Below are positions 29,286 to 37,801 of a DNA stretch of 64,000 nucleotides, one piece after another. The translations under genes were made by a program, and so were the position numbers. This stretch comes from Nocardiopsis trehalosi NBRC 14201. GTDB taxonomy: Bacteria; Actinomycetota; Actinomycetes; Streptosporangiales; Streptosporangiaceae. Numbering within the stretch: the first letter of the stretch is position 1; the number at the start of each line of letters is the position of its first letter. The stretch spans positions 17,244 to 81,243 of the forward strand of contig NZ_BCRK01000003.1 in the NCBI RefSeq assembly GCF_001552555.1. Direction: 5' to 3'. The notes beneath the pieces were generated by a model. It was not told where the DNA came from and did no database searches. It saw only the letters and a list, made by a program, of their open reading frames with translations.

Positions 29286-29948
29286 TCACACACTCTGGTC
29301 GAAGACGTGGGCGCGGACCCAGGCGTGCATGGCGATCGCCGCCGCCGCGCCCGCGTTGATCGACCGGGTCGAACCGAACTGGGCGATCGACAGCACCGCC
29401 CGGCACACCTTCCGGGCCTCCTCCGAAAGCCCCGGCCCCTCCTGGCCGAACACCAGCACGCACGCGCGCGGCAGGGGGTACATCTCCAGCGGCACGGCCC
29501 CGGGCAGGTTGTCCACGCCGATGACCGGGAGGTCCCGCTCCTCCGCCCACGCCACCAGCGACGCGGTGTCGGGGTGGTGGTGGACGTGCTGGTACCGGTC
29601 GGTCACCATCGCCCCGCGCCGGTTCCACCGCCGCCGGCCCACGATGTGCACGGCCTCGGCGCCGAACGCGTTCGCCGTCCGCACCACCGAGCCGATGTTG
29701 AAATCGTGCTCCCAGTTCTCGACGGCCACGTGGAACGGGTGGCGGCGGGTGTCGAGGTCGGCCACGATCGCGTCGTGCCGCCAGTACCGGTACCGGTCCA
29801 CGACGTTGCGCCGGTCGCCCCCGGCCAGCAGCTCGGGGTCGTAGCGCCCGTCCTCGGGCCACGGGCCCTCCCACGGGCCCACCCCGACCTCGGGGCGCGC
29901 GAGGTCGCCGTCATCGGCGGCTGCGGGAGAAACGGACTTCTTGCTCAC
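29286..29948 (-). CDS. SpoU/TrmH-family RNA 2'-O-methyltransferase
   Basis: 220 residues. SPOUT motifs: HDFNIGSVVRTANAFGAEAV (motif 1), LVFGQEGPGLSEEA (motif 2) and SIAQFGSTRSINAGAAAAIA (motif 3), which form the trefoil-knot SAM site. The N-terminal ~60 residues (GPWEGPWPEDGRYDPELLAG, DRYRYW) are a conserved extension of this actinobacterial subgroup. The target is a tRNA or rRNA ribose; which one cannot be told from sequence. Convergent with the DUF397 genes. Confidence 0.93.
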   Translation of the reverse strand: MSKKSVSPAAADDGDLARPEVGVGPWEGPWPEDGRYDPELLAGGDRRNVVDRYRYWRHDAIVADLDTRRHPFHVAVENWEHDFNIGSVVRTANAFGAEAVHIVGRRRWNRRGAMVTDRYQHVHHHPDTASLVAWAEERDLPVIGVDNLPGAVPLEMYPLPRACVLVFGQEGPGLSEEARKVCRAVLSIAQFGSTRSINAGAAAAIAMHAWVRAHVFDQSV

Positions 29949-30042
29949 CGGCCCCAGCTTAAACGCGCCCGCCCGCCCGCTGCGCCGGTGACCTCCCCGC
30001 CACCTCGATCGGGAGGCGCGGGGGAGAGGCGGGACGGGCGGG

Positions 30043-30420
30043 TCAGCGCAGTTCGATGCCGCCGTGGATGTCGCGGGCCTGGATCAGCGTGCCCGACACG
30101 TCGCCGTACACCGTGTTCACCACGTGCCCGGAGGCGTCGGTGAAGTGCGGGCGGAGGTCGGCCAGCAGGCGGCGCACCTGGGGGGGTCGGCCTCCTCGGC
30201 GGCGGCCAGGTGCCCGGCCAGCTCGCTGACCAGGACCGGGTCCTCCCCGTCGTCGTCGCGGGCGGCCTCCAGCTCGGCACGGGCGTCAGGGGCGTCGGCG
30301 AAGCGGGTGCGCAGTACGCCCCGCAACCGCTTCACGGCGACCCGCGCCCCCTCGGTCAGCGACTCCTGCGACCTTCCCGGCGACGGCGGCGGCGACGGTG
30401 AGGGTGAACTCATCGACCAT
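30043..30420 (-). pseudogene. Small actinobacterial hypothetical gene with two compensating frameshifts
   Basis: A 126-codon reading unit is spread over three frames. Part 1 from ATG 30420: MVDEFTLTVAAAVAGKVA. Part 2: SLTEGARVAVKRLRGVLRTR, then ADAPDARAELEAARDDDGED and SELAGHLAAAEEADP. Part 3: VRRLLADLRPHFTDASGHVV, then VSGTLIQARDIHGGIELR with stop at 30043. The outer frames agree (378 bp, divisible by 3), so one extra base (near 30366, in GTCGCAGGAGTCGC) is offset by one missing base in the G7 tract at 30180-30186. The architecture (short helical protein ending in an xIQARDIHGG motif) matches a family common in Streptomyces. Function unknown. Could be an error in the sequence. Confidence 0.75.
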
Positions 30421-30546
30421 GGAGGGCTCCCGGGGTAGGGGGTGCTCCGGTCGCGCGGGCGCGGACCGGCTCCGCACCGCCTTCCCCACCCCCACGACCC
30501 GGCCACGACCGGTCACGCGTCCCCGGGGATACCGGGGCGGGGTGGC

Positions 30547-31146
30547 TCAGGGGCGCAGGGCGTGGGTGACGGCGCGGGTGGCGGCGGTGCGGACGGCCTC
30601 CGGGGGGTCGCCGCGGCCGAGGGCGGCGGCGGTGGCGCCCATGACCGCGCCGACGAGGGAGCCGACGACCATGGCGGCGGCGACCTCGTCCAGCTCCTCG
30701 GGGAACGCGGCCGCGAGTTCGGCGGCCAGCGCCGCCTCGGTGGCGCGGAGCAGGCGCAGCGCCGCCGACTGGAGGTCGGGCGTTGCCGCGACCAGGCGCA
30801 TCCGCTCGGGGGTGAGGCCGAGGAGGTCGAGGTCGCCGGGGTCGGTGGCGAACGTCTCGCGGACCACCCGGCGCAGCACGGTGTCGACGGTGTCGCCGGG
30901 CGCGCGTTCGCGGATGACCCGCAGCGCCAGCTCGCGGCGGGCCGGGGTGTCGGCGAAGACGATGTCCTCCTTGCCCGCGAAGTAGCCGAAGAAGGTGCGC
31001 GGGGCGATGCCCGCCGCCGCGGCGACCTGGTCGACCCGGGTCTCCTGGTACCCCTGCTCCAGGAAGAGCCGCAGGCCCTCCTCGATGAGCGCCCGCCGGG
31101 TGCGCGCCTTCTTCCGCTCCCGCCAGCCCTGTTCCACCTCCGCCAT
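30547..31146 (-). CDS. TetR-family transcriptional regulator
   Basis: 199 residues. N-terminal HTH is clear: RRALIEEGLRLFLEQGYQET, VDQVAAAAGIAPRTFFGYF, GKEDIVFAD. The C-terminal ligand domain is alanine-rich and helical. Divergent from the SDR gene with a 112 bp spacer containing a long inverted repeat. It probably represses the SDR gene and itself, released by a ligand of unknown nature. Confidence 0.92.
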   Translation of the reverse strand: MAEVEQGWRERKKARTRRALIEEGLRLFLEQGYQETRVDQVAAAAGIAPRTFFGYFAGKEDIVFADTPARRELALRVIRERAPGDTVDTVLRRVVRETFATDPGDLDLLGLTPERMRLVAATPDLQSAALRLLRATEAALAAELAAAFPEELDEVAAAMVVGSLVGAVMGATAAALGRGDPPEAVRTAATRAVTHALRP

Positions 31147-31164
31147 GTCGGCAGCCTACGGCAT

Positions 31165-31201
31165 TCACTGCGTAAATGCATCCATTGCATTTTTGCAGTG
31201 A
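31165..31201. promoter_or_regulatory. TetR operator between tetR and SDR genes
   Basis: TCACTGCGTAAATGCA-TCCAT-TGCATTTTTGCAGTGA: 16 bp arms that match at 14 positions around a 5 bp centre. The low-GC dyad stands out from its surroundings. Size and symmetry fit a TetR dimer-pair site. Confidence 0.8.
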
Positions 31202-31258
31202 CTGTGTTTTTCTCGGGGTCCTGCGCCGCGCCGCGGCGCACCACAACGGGAGGACACC

Positions 31259-32221
31259 ATGGGGCACCTGGACGGGCGGATCGCCGTCGTCACCGGAGCG
31301 GGCAACGGCATCGGGCGCGAGCACGCCCGCTACTTCGCGGCGGAGGGCGCGTCCGTGGTCGTCAACGACCCCGGGGTGGCCCCCGACGGGTCGGGCGGCG
31401 ACCCCGGCGTCGCGGCCCGCGTGGTCGCGGAGATCACCGCAGCGGGCGGCACCGCCGTCGCCAGCACCGACAGCGTCGCCGACCACGAGGGCGCCCGGCG
31501 GGTGGTCGCCACCGCCGTCGAGGCGTTCGGCGACCTGCACGCCGTCGTGGCCAACGCCGGCATCCTGCGTAACGCCCCGTTCCTGGACATGACGCCGGCC
31601 GACCTCGACGCCGTCCTCGGCGTGCACCTCACCGGCACGTTCGCCGTGGCCCAGGCCGCCGGGCGGTACTGGCGCGGCCGGCACGCCGCCGGGGACGCGG
31701 CGGACCGCAGCATCGTGACCACGGCGTCCGGGTCGGGGCTGTTCACCCCGCTGCCGACGCAGGCGAACTACGCGTCGGCCAAGGCCGGCGTCGCCGCGCT
31801 GACCACGGTGGCCGCCCTGGAGCTGCGCCGGTACGGGGTCCGGGTCAACTGCTACGCGCCCTCGGCGCACCGCACCCGGCTCACCCGCGACGTGCCGGGC
31901 ATGGCGGCCGGGCCGCGCGCGGACGGGCACGACCCCTTCGACCCGCGCGCCAGCTCCGCCCTCGTGGCCTACCTGGCGTCCGCCGACTGCCCGCTGACCG
32001 GCCAGGTCTTCCAGGTGCACGACCGCACGGTGCGCGTCGCCCAGGGGTGGAGCGTGCGCGGCGAGGTCGCGGCGGACCGGCCGTGGACGGTCGACACGCT
32101 GGCCGAGGCGCTGGCCGCTACCGATTTGGAGGACCCGGAGGCCCCGCTGCTCCGCGCCATGGGCGCCCTGGACGACCCTGACCGCGCCCGCGCGGCCGTC
32201 CGCGCGCTGCTCGGCGGGTGA
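31259..32221 (+). CDS. Short-chain dehydrogenase/reductase (MFE-2-like hydroxyacyl-CoA type)
   Basis: 320 residues. Rossmann motif VVTGAGNGIGREHARYFA, VVNDPGV, NAGILRNAPF, catalytic Ser in TTASGSG and YASAK. The VVNDPGVAPDGSGGD stretch resembles the hydroxyacyl-CoA dehydrogenase part of MFE-2/17-beta-HSD4-type enzymes that act in beta-oxidation or steroid breakdown. The C-terminus beyond ~250 is longer than in simple SDRs. Controlled in all likelihood by the divergent TetR, whose ligand might be an acyl-CoA; that is inference. Confidence 0.88.
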   Translation: MGHLDGRIAVVTGAGNGIGREHARYFAAEGASVVVNDPGVAPDGSGGDPGVAARVVAEITAAGGTAVASTDSVADHEGARRVVATAVEAFGDLHAVVANAGILRNAPFLDMTPADLDAVLGVHLTGTFAVAQAAGRYWRGRHAAGDAADRSIVTTASGSGLFTPLPTQANYASAKAGVAALTTVAALELRRYGVRVNCYAPSAHRTRLTRDVPGMAAGPRADGHDPFDPRASSALVAYLASADCPLTGQVFQVHDRTVRVAQGWSVRGEVAADRPWTVDTLAEALAATDLEDPEAPLLRAMGALDDPDRARAAVRALLGG

Positions 32222-32381
32222 GCCCGTGATCGGGCGGGGTGCGGGGCAGGGGAGCCGGCGGCCCGGCCGCCCGTGCCGGCCCGGCGGCCCGGCGACCCGG
32301 GCGGTGGGCGGGCGCCCCGTCCCGCGTGGGCGTGACGCGGGACGGCCCGGGAGCGCCCGGTGGTCGACGCGCCCCGGCGGC

Positions 32382-32756
32382 TCAGGCGGCGGGCGTGCGG
32401 CGGCGGAGCACCAGGGCGGCGACGCCGCGCCAGCCCAGCAGGGTGGCGGCCAGGAAGAGCGTGGTGACGATGGCGAACGACAGCGGGGTGTCCTCGCCCG
32501 CGACGTCGCGCAGCACCAGGGCCGCCGCGACGGTGATCGCCCAGATCCCGACCCCGTAGGGCACCACCCGGGCGGGGGCCCGCCACGCCGTGGCGACCAC
32601 CCAGCCGATGGCCAGCCCGGCGACGAACGGCCACCCGGTGTCGACGATCCCGGCCGGGGTCAGCCCCTCGGCGTGGTTGGCGCGGCCGATGACCACGAAC
32701 GCGAGGACGCACACGACGTCGATGGCGGCGGCGACGGGGACCGGAACGGAACGCAT
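32382..32756 (-). CDS. DUF3054 family membrane protein
   Basis: 124 residues, four predicted helices. Recognisable family segments: DVVCVLAFVVIGRANHAEG, TGWPFVAGLAIGWV, LLGWRGVAALVLRR. Found widely in actinomycetes; function unknown. ATG start at 32756; no strong ribosome site is visible. Upstream is the repeat-filled spacer. Confidence 0.85.
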   Translation of the reverse strand: MRSVPVPVAAAIDVVCVLAFVVIGRANHAEGLTPAGIVDTGWPFVAGLAIGWVVATAWRAPARVVPYGVGIWAITVAAALVLRDVAGEDTPLSFAIVTTLFLAATLLGWRGVAALVLRRRTPAA

Positions 32757-32864
32757 ACCGCCCAGGTTAAGGGGGCTCTCCGGGGCGCTGCGACCAGGGT
32801 CGGGCCGCCCCGCTGCGGACGCCGCCCGGACCGGTGGGCCGGGGAACCGGTTCGGCGGCGCTCC

Positions 32865-33170
32865 GGGAGCGATGGTCTCGGAGCGGGGCACTGCCCGGTG
32901 GCGTGGTGGGGGTGGTTCTTCGGCCCTGGCGTGCCTCTGTGGGCGCGGTCCGCTGGCCGGGGAGGCATGGGGGTGGAGACGGTGGCGGGCCCGGTTCCGG
33001 GTCGGGGCGCGGGGCCGGTGGCGCCGGTGGGGCGGAGGGGCTTCGGGAGTGGTGGTCCCGGTGCGGGGCGCTGCTCGGCCGTGTGGTGGGGGTGGTTCTT
33101 CGGCCGGGCGTGGTTCCGTGGGGCGGTTCGCCGGCCGGGGCCATGGGGGTGGAGACGGCGGCGAGCCCGG
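32865..33170. repeat. Imperfect direct repeat, 180 bp period
   Basis: Copy 1 starts at 32865 (GGGAGCGATGGTCTCGG), copy 2 at 33045 (GGGAGTGGTGGTCCCGG). Each is about 125-135 bp. The core GTGGTGGGGGTGGTTCTTCGG recurs at 32903 and 33083, exactly 180 bp apart; CATGGGGGTGGAGACGG recurs near the end of each copy. Confidence 0.8.
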
Positions 33171-33241
33171 CGACAGGTTGGAGTGGCGGGGCCGGCGACG
33201 GGTCGGGGTGGCGGGGCCGGCGACGGGTCGGGGTGCGGGAC
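33167..33241. repeat. Three tandem 25 bp units
   Basis: Units at 33167, 33192 and 33217, each beginning CCGGCGAC and continuing with a G-rich tract; units 2 and 3 are nearly identical. A minisatellite inside the same spacer. Confidence 0.8.
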
Positions 33242-33407
33242 GGGTGGCGCCGGTGGGGTGGACCCGGGTGGACGGGCGCTCTCCGGCGGGGTGTCCGAGG
33301 CGCTGTGCCGGGGGTCGGCGTCGGCTCACGCGTGCCGGGGCGGCGGGTCTAGCCTGGGGCGGTCGCGCGGCACGGGGCCGCGGAATCCATGATCGAAAGG
33401 GGTCGCC

Positions 33408-34328
33408 ATGCGCGTCCTCGTGGCGGGTGCGACCGGTGCGGTCGGCCGCCTGCTGGTGCCGATGCTCGTCTCCGCCGGGCACGAGGTGACGGGCACCTCG
33501 CGCTCCGACGCCGGGGCCGAGCGGGTGCGCGCCCTCGGGGCGCGCGGGGTGCGGGCCGACGCCCTCGACCGCGCGGGCCTGCACCGGGTGGTGGCCGAGG
33601 CCGCCCCCGACGCGGTGGTCCACCAGCTCACCGACCTCGCGGGCGCCGACGGCGCCGCCAACGCCCGGCTGCGCCGCGAGGGCACCCGCAACCTGGTCGA
33701 CGCGGCCCGCGCGGCGGGCACCGGACGGGTGATCGCCCAGTCCATCTCCTGGGCCTACGCGCCCGGCACCGGCCCGGCCGAGGAGGGGGAGCCGCTGGAC
33801 ATCGGGGCGGAGCCGCCCCGCTCCGGCATGGTGGCCGCCGTCGCGGAGCTGGAGGAGGCGGTCCTCGGATTCGGCAACGGGGCCGGCACCGGATCTGGCA
33901 CCGGGATCGGCAACGGGGCCGACATCGGGGTGGTCCTCCGCTACGGCATGCTCTACGGGCCGGGCACCTGGTACGCGCCGGGCGGCGCGGTCGCCGCCGC
34001 GCTGGCGGGCGAGCCGGGCCCGCCCTTCCTGGGCAGCCTGGCCGCCGACGACGCGGTCGGCTCCTTCGTGCACGTCGAGGACGCCGCCGCGGCGGCGGTC
34101 GCCGCTCTCGACTGGCCCGCCGGTCCGGTCAACGTGGTCGACGACGAACCGGCGGCGGCGCGTGAATGGCTGCCCGTCCTCGCCGGCGCCCTCGGCGTCC
34201 CCGCGCCCGCCCCCGCGAGCGGCGCGGCGGGCTGGCAGCGGGGCGCGTCGAACGCGCTCGCGCGCTCGCGGGGGTGGCGGCCGCGGTGGCCGAGTTGGCG
34301 CACCGGCTTCCCCGCGTCGGCGGCCTGA
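33408..34328 (+). CDS. NAD(P)-dependent epimerase/dehydratase family protein
   Basis: 306 residues. Rossmann start MRVLVAGATGAVGRLLVP, then QSISWAYAPGTG and VLRYGMLYGPGTWYAPGG, which mark the extended-SDR/NAD-dependent epimerase group of unknown substrate. Between LEEAVLGFG and DIGVVLRYG lies an extra low-complexity run (NGAGTGSGTGIGNGA) encoded by short GGCACCGG/GGCAACGG repeats; relatives have no such run. ATG follows GAAAGGGG at good spacing. Confidence 0.87.
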   Translation: MRVLVAGATGAVGRLLVPMLVSAGHEVTGTSRSDAGAERVRALGARGVRADALDRAGLHRVVAEAAPDAVVHQLTDLAGADGAANARLRREGTRNLVDAARAAGTGRVIAQSISWAYAPGTGPAEEGEPLDIGAEPPRSGMVAAVAELEEAVLGFGNGAGTGSGTGIGNGADIGVVLRYGMLYGPGTWYAPGGAVAAALAGEPGPPFLGSLAADDAVGSFVHVEDAAAAAVAALDWPAGPVNVVDDEPAAAREWLPVLAGALGVPAPAPASGAAGWQRGASNALARSRGWRPRWPSWRTGFPASAA

Positions 34329-34593
34329 CAGAGGCGTCCATCGGTGTCGGCGCGGGCCGGTCGCCGGTTCTCGTGCCCGCCGCCCCGGTGGTCCCGCGCC
34401 CGCTCCCACGAACGGGGCGGCGAGCCGGTGGCGGGCGAACGGGCTCGTGAGTCCGCCGCGCGGCCGGGGTGCGGCGTGTCCTCCCGCGCCGACGGTCTGC
34501 GTCGGGGGCGGGATCGACCGTTGTTCGACCCTCCCGCCTCTGAGGCCGGTCGCGGTCGGCGTCCTACGGGTCCCGCCCTCGGGAGCGGCCGTG

Positions 34594-34628
34594 CGGGGGC
34601 CCGGGGCGCCGCACGCCCCGGGCCCCCG
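34594..34628. terminator. Strong GC hairpin between convergent epimerase and MHS transporter genes
   Basis: 15 bp perfect stem (34594-34608 with 34614-34628), 5-base loop, 5 bp from the stop of the transporter gene. The 265 bp between this hairpin and the epimerase stop holds no supported gene. Confidence 0.7.
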
Positions 34629-34633
34629 GCGGG

Positions 34634-35971
34634 TCAGGCCGCGCCGGCGGTGACGTCGTCCAGGGAGGTGCCGCGCGTCTCGCGGGCCAGCAGGAGGGCC
34701 ACCAGGGTGATCACCGCCGCGACGATGAGGTACCCGCCCACCGCCCACAGCCCGAACTCGGCGGCCAGCCAGGTGGCGGCGTAGGGCGCGAGGGAGGCGC
34801 CCAGCAGGCCGCCCAGGTTGTAGGCGATGGACGCCCCGCTGTAGCGCACGTTGGTCGGGAACAGCTCGGGCAGCAGCGCCCCCATCGGGCCGAAGGTGAG
34901 CCCCATCAGGGACAGCCCGATGACCAGCGTCGCCAGCACCAGCACGGTCGACCCGGACCCCAGCATCGGCCCGAGGGCGGCGCCGAACACGATGATCGCG
35001 ACGGTGATCACGATGAGCGTGGAGCGGCGGCCGTAGCGGTCGGCGATCAGCCCGGCGACGGGCGTCAGCAGGCCGAAGAACACCACGCCGATGAGCAGCA
35101 GCACCAGGAACTCGGTGTAGGCGTAGCCCAGGCCGTCGGGGCTGGTGCCGTAGGACATCGTGAACACGGTCATCAGGTAGAACAGCACGTAGGTCGCCAC
35201 CATGATGAGGGTGCCGAGCACGATGGAGCGGGTGCTGGTGCGGAACACCTCCAGAACGGGGGTGCGCGCCCGCCCGCCCGAGGCGAGGACCTTGGCGAAC
35301 GCGGGGGTCTCGTGCAGGCTCAGCCGCACCCACAGGCCGACGATGATCAGCACGGCCGACAGCAGGAACGGCACCCGCCAGCCCCACGCGAGGAACGCCT
35401 CCTCGGAGAGCGTGCCCGACAGCGTGAGGAACACCCCGTTGGCCAGGAAGAACCCGATGGGGGCGCCGAGCTGGGGGAACGTCCCGTACAGGGCGCGCTT
35501 GGCGCGCGGCGCGTTCTCGGTGGCGAGCAGGGCGGCGCCGCCCCACTCCCCGCCGAGGCCCAGCCCCTGCCCGAACCGGCACAGCGCGAGCAGCAGCGGG
35601 GCGATGACGCCGATCGCGGTGTAGGTCGGCAGCAGGCCGATGAGCACCGTCGACACGCCCATGGTGAGCAGCGAGGCGACGAGGGTGGCCTTGCGCCCGA
35701 TGCGGTCGCCGAAGTGGCCGAAGAGCGCGGAACCGACCGGCCGGGCCACGAACGCGATCGCGAACGTCGCCAGCGACTGGAGGGTGGCGGCGGTGTCGTC
35801 GCCGGACGGGAAGAACAGGTGCGGGAAGACGAGGACCGCGGCCGTCGCGTAGACGTAGAAGTCGTAGAACTCGATCGAGGTCCCGACGAGGCTGGCGGTG
35901 ATGACGCGCGCCGGGCGGTTCACCGGTGGCGCCTCGGGGTCCCGTTCCCCGGCGGATTCCTGCACTGACAC
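34634..35971 (-). CDS. MFS metabolite:H+ symporter (MHS family)
   Basis: 445 residues from the GTG at 35971 (VSVQESAGERD), chosen because GGGAGG lies 7 bases upstream; an ATG at 36010 is also in frame. Helix 1 carries SLVGTSIEFYDFYVYATAAV; then GHFGDRIGRKATL, RFGQGLGLGGEWGGAALL and NAPRAKRALYGTFPQ. These are hallmarks of the MHS group (KgtP, ProP, ShiA). These import dicarboxylates, betaine/proline or shikimate; the substrate here is unknown. Twelve helices are visible. Confidence 0.92.
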   Translation of the reverse strand: MSVQESAGERDPEAPPVNRPARVITASLVGTSIEFYDFYVYATAAVLVFPHLFFPSGDDTAATLQSLATFAIAFVARPVGSALFGHFGDRIGRKATLVASLLTMGVSTVLIGLLPTYTAIGVIAPLLLALCRFGQGLGLGGEWGGAALLATENAPRAKRALYGTFPQLGAPIGFFLANGVFLTLSGTLSEEAFLAWGWRVPFLLSAVLIIVGLWVRLSLHETPAFAKVLASGGRARTPVLEVFRTSTRSIVLGTLIMVATYVLFYLMTVFTMSYGTSPDGLGYAYTEFLVLLLIGVVFFGLLTPVAGLIADRYGRRSTLIVITVAIIVFGAALGPMLGSGSTVLVLATLVIGLSLMGLTFGPMGALLPELFPTNVRYSGASIAYNLGGLLGASLAPYAATWLAAEFGLWAVGGYLIVAAVITLVALLLARETRGTSLDDVTAGAA

Positions 35972-36194
35972 GTCCGCTACCTCCCGCTTTGCGAAGTTCA
36001 ACCGGTTCATAGTACGCCCGGTCGACTGGCATGCGAGACGTAGTGTCCACCATGTGGGACGAACGTGGGAGGTGTTCCGCCGTTCCCGTGCGGCCGTCCG
36101 GACCCGCCCCGCCGCCGGCCGGCGCGCAAGGGGATGGATGGGGCAGGGACACGCCGGCCGGCCTCGCGCTCCGCACCGGCTCCGATGCGCGAGT

Positions 36195-36223
36195 CCCCGG
36201 CGCCTCACGCGGAGGCGCCGGGG
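36195..36223 (-). terminator. Hairpin terminator of the S1 protease gene
   Basis: 12 bp perfect stem CCCCGGCGCCTC/GAGGCGCCGGGG with a 5-base loop, starting 24 bp beyond the protease stop codon in its direction of transcription. Confidence 0.65.
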
Positions 36224-36246
36224 TGGTCAGGGAGGGCCGGACCGGG

Positions 36247-37395
36247 TCAGCCGGTCAGCAGCGTGGCGCCGAACTCCTCCAGGATCGGGTTGACCGGCTG
36301 GAAGTACGTCGTCCCGCCGGAGGTGCAGTCGCCCGACCCGCCGGAGGTGACGCCCTGCGCCTGGTCGCCGCTGAGCCACGAGCCGCCGGAGTCGCCGGGC
36401 TCGGCGCAGACGTCGGTCTGGGTCAGACCCGAGACCGTGCCCTCGGGGTAGGACACCGACTGGTTGTGCGCCTCGATCACGCCGCAGTGCCAGCCGGTGG
36501 TGGAGCCGGAGCGGCAGACGGACGCGCCCTCGGGCGACTCCGCCGAACCGGCGACGGCCACCGTGCCGCCCGCGTAGTCGTTGACCGCCGCGACCGGGGT
36601 CCAGTTGCCGTCGGCCTCGACCACGCCCATGTCGCTGCCCGGGAAGACCGACCCGGTCACGGTCCCGGTGCCGCTGCCGTCCTGGGTGCCGACCGGGGTG
36701 CCGGTCTCGCCGCAGTGGCCGGCGGTCACGAAGCCGGTGGTGGTCGCGAAGCCGACCGAGCACCGGCCGCTGCCGTCGATGATGTAGGGGTCACCGCCGA
36801 CGATGTCGGCGTAGAGCCGCGGCTCCTCGTCGGTCTCCTCGACCGTCACCGCGTCGGCGGGCACGCCCGCTGCGGCGGCGAACTCCTCGGCGGCCGCGGT
36901 CGCGCCCTCCAGGGCGGTGATCACCACGGTGTCGGAGGCGGTGTCGGGGTACCACCCGGCGATGCCCTCGTCCAGGGTGGCGCCCTCGGCGTTCAGGTCC
37001 GCGACCATGGCGTCGAGGGCGTCCTCGCCGCGGGTGACGACCCGGGCCTCGGCGCCGGCCGCGCGGACGTCGTCGGCGGCGGCCGCGTCGGTGACGGCGA
37101 CCGTCAGCTCGCCGGTGGCGATGTCGAACCGGCTGCCGCCGAAGGCGTCGCCCAGGGCGGAGCGCAGGTCGGCGTCGATCGCGCGGGCCTCGGCCTCCTG
37201 GGCCACCAGGTCGGTGGCCTCGGCCTCGGTCAGGCCGAGGTCGCGCTGGAGCGCGGTCAGCTGCTCGGCCGCCACCTCCGGCGTGGTGTCGGCGGCGGCG
37301 GTGGCCGCGCCGGTCGTCACGGCGACGGCGCCGCCGACCAGGCCGAGCGCGAGGGCGGAGCCGCCCAGCGCTCGGGCAAGGGGGGACTTTCGCAC
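36247..37395 (-). CDS. Secreted S1 family serine protease, NAPase/streptogrisin type, with pro-domain
   Basis: 382 residues. Signal peptide (MRKSPLARALGGSALALGLV, Ala-rich cleavage near 35), then a ~160-residue alpha-lytic-protease-type pro-region (ATDLVAQEAEARAIDADLR, GWYPDTASDTVVITALEGA). The mature enzyme is about the last 187 residues, starting ADIVGGDPY. Catalytic residues: His in TAGHCG, Asp in GSDMGVV, Ser in EPGDSGGSWLSG. Six cysteines fit the three disulfides of the Nocardiopsis alkaline protease. The pro-region acts as a folding catalyst in this family. GTG start with an AGG-rich ribosome site. Not linked to other protease genes. Confidence 0.95.
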   Translation of the reverse strand: MRKSPLARALGGSALALGLVGGAVAVTTGAATAAADTTPEVAAEQLTALQRDLGLTEAEATDLVAQEAEARAIDADLRSALGDAFGGSRFDIATGELTVAVTDAAAADDVRAAGAEARVVTRGEDALDAMVADLNAEGATLDEGIAGWYPDTASDTVVITALEGATAAAEEFAAAAGVPADAVTVEETDEEPRLYADIVGGDPYIIDGSGRCSVGFATTTGFVTAGHCGETGTPVGTQDGSGTGTVTGSVFPGSDMGVVEADGNWTPVAAVNDYAGGTVAVAGSAESPEGASVCRSGSTTGWHCGVIEAHNQSVSYPEGTVSGLTQTDVCAEPGDSGGSWLSGDQAQGVTSGGSGDCTSGGTTYFQPVNPILEEFGATLLTG

Positions 37396-37801
37396 AGTGC
37401 CTGCCCTTTCTTCGGTGTGGCAAGGGCGGGACCCGCGTTAACGAGCGGGGACTCAACGTGGATCCCGGTCCGCCGGCGCCCGTGGGGCGCGGCGGGTTCA
37501 CCGACGTTCGGTAAACGATTCGCAACCATAAGTCAGATGTGCCGATCGCGACAGGCCCCGTCACGGGGGGTGAAGTCGACATCTGTCGAATTCCCGGTGA
37601 TCCTCCGTGACGGCCGGACCGCGCTCGGCGACCCCGGGCGCGCGAACTCCGACGTGAGTCCGGAGTTACCGGCGCGTACGCGCGGCAACGGAACGGAGGA
37701 CCGACGGAAAAGCAAGAGGGTGAGCGTGGCCGGATGCGGACGGAAAAGCCCGGGTCGGCAGGACAACCGACCCGGGCCCCGGGGCACCGGAACCGCCCCC
37801 G
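37396..37801. other. Intergenic region upstream of the protease gene
   Basis: 406 bp without a gene. The part nearest the protease (about 37500-37550, CGGTAAACGATTCGCAACCATAAG on the plus strand) is lower in GC and probably holds its promoter. The far end carries the terminator of the S9 peptidase gene. Confidence 0.45.
37748..37777 (-). terminator. Rho-independent terminator of the S9 peptidase gene
   Basis: 11 bp perfect stem gcccgggtcgg/ccgacccgggc, 8-base loop, followed in the minus direction by TTTT. It lies 24 bp after the peptidase stop. Confidence 0.8.

Larger units (their letters stand above)
32757..33407. other. 650 bp divergent spacer rich in repeats
   Basis: No gene supported: frames here give only Gly/Arg/Val-rich filler. 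It contains a 180 bp-period direct repeat and a triple 25 bp repeat (listed separately). The last ~20 bases (GAAAGGGG) hold the ribosome site of the epimerase gene. Confidence 0.6.
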
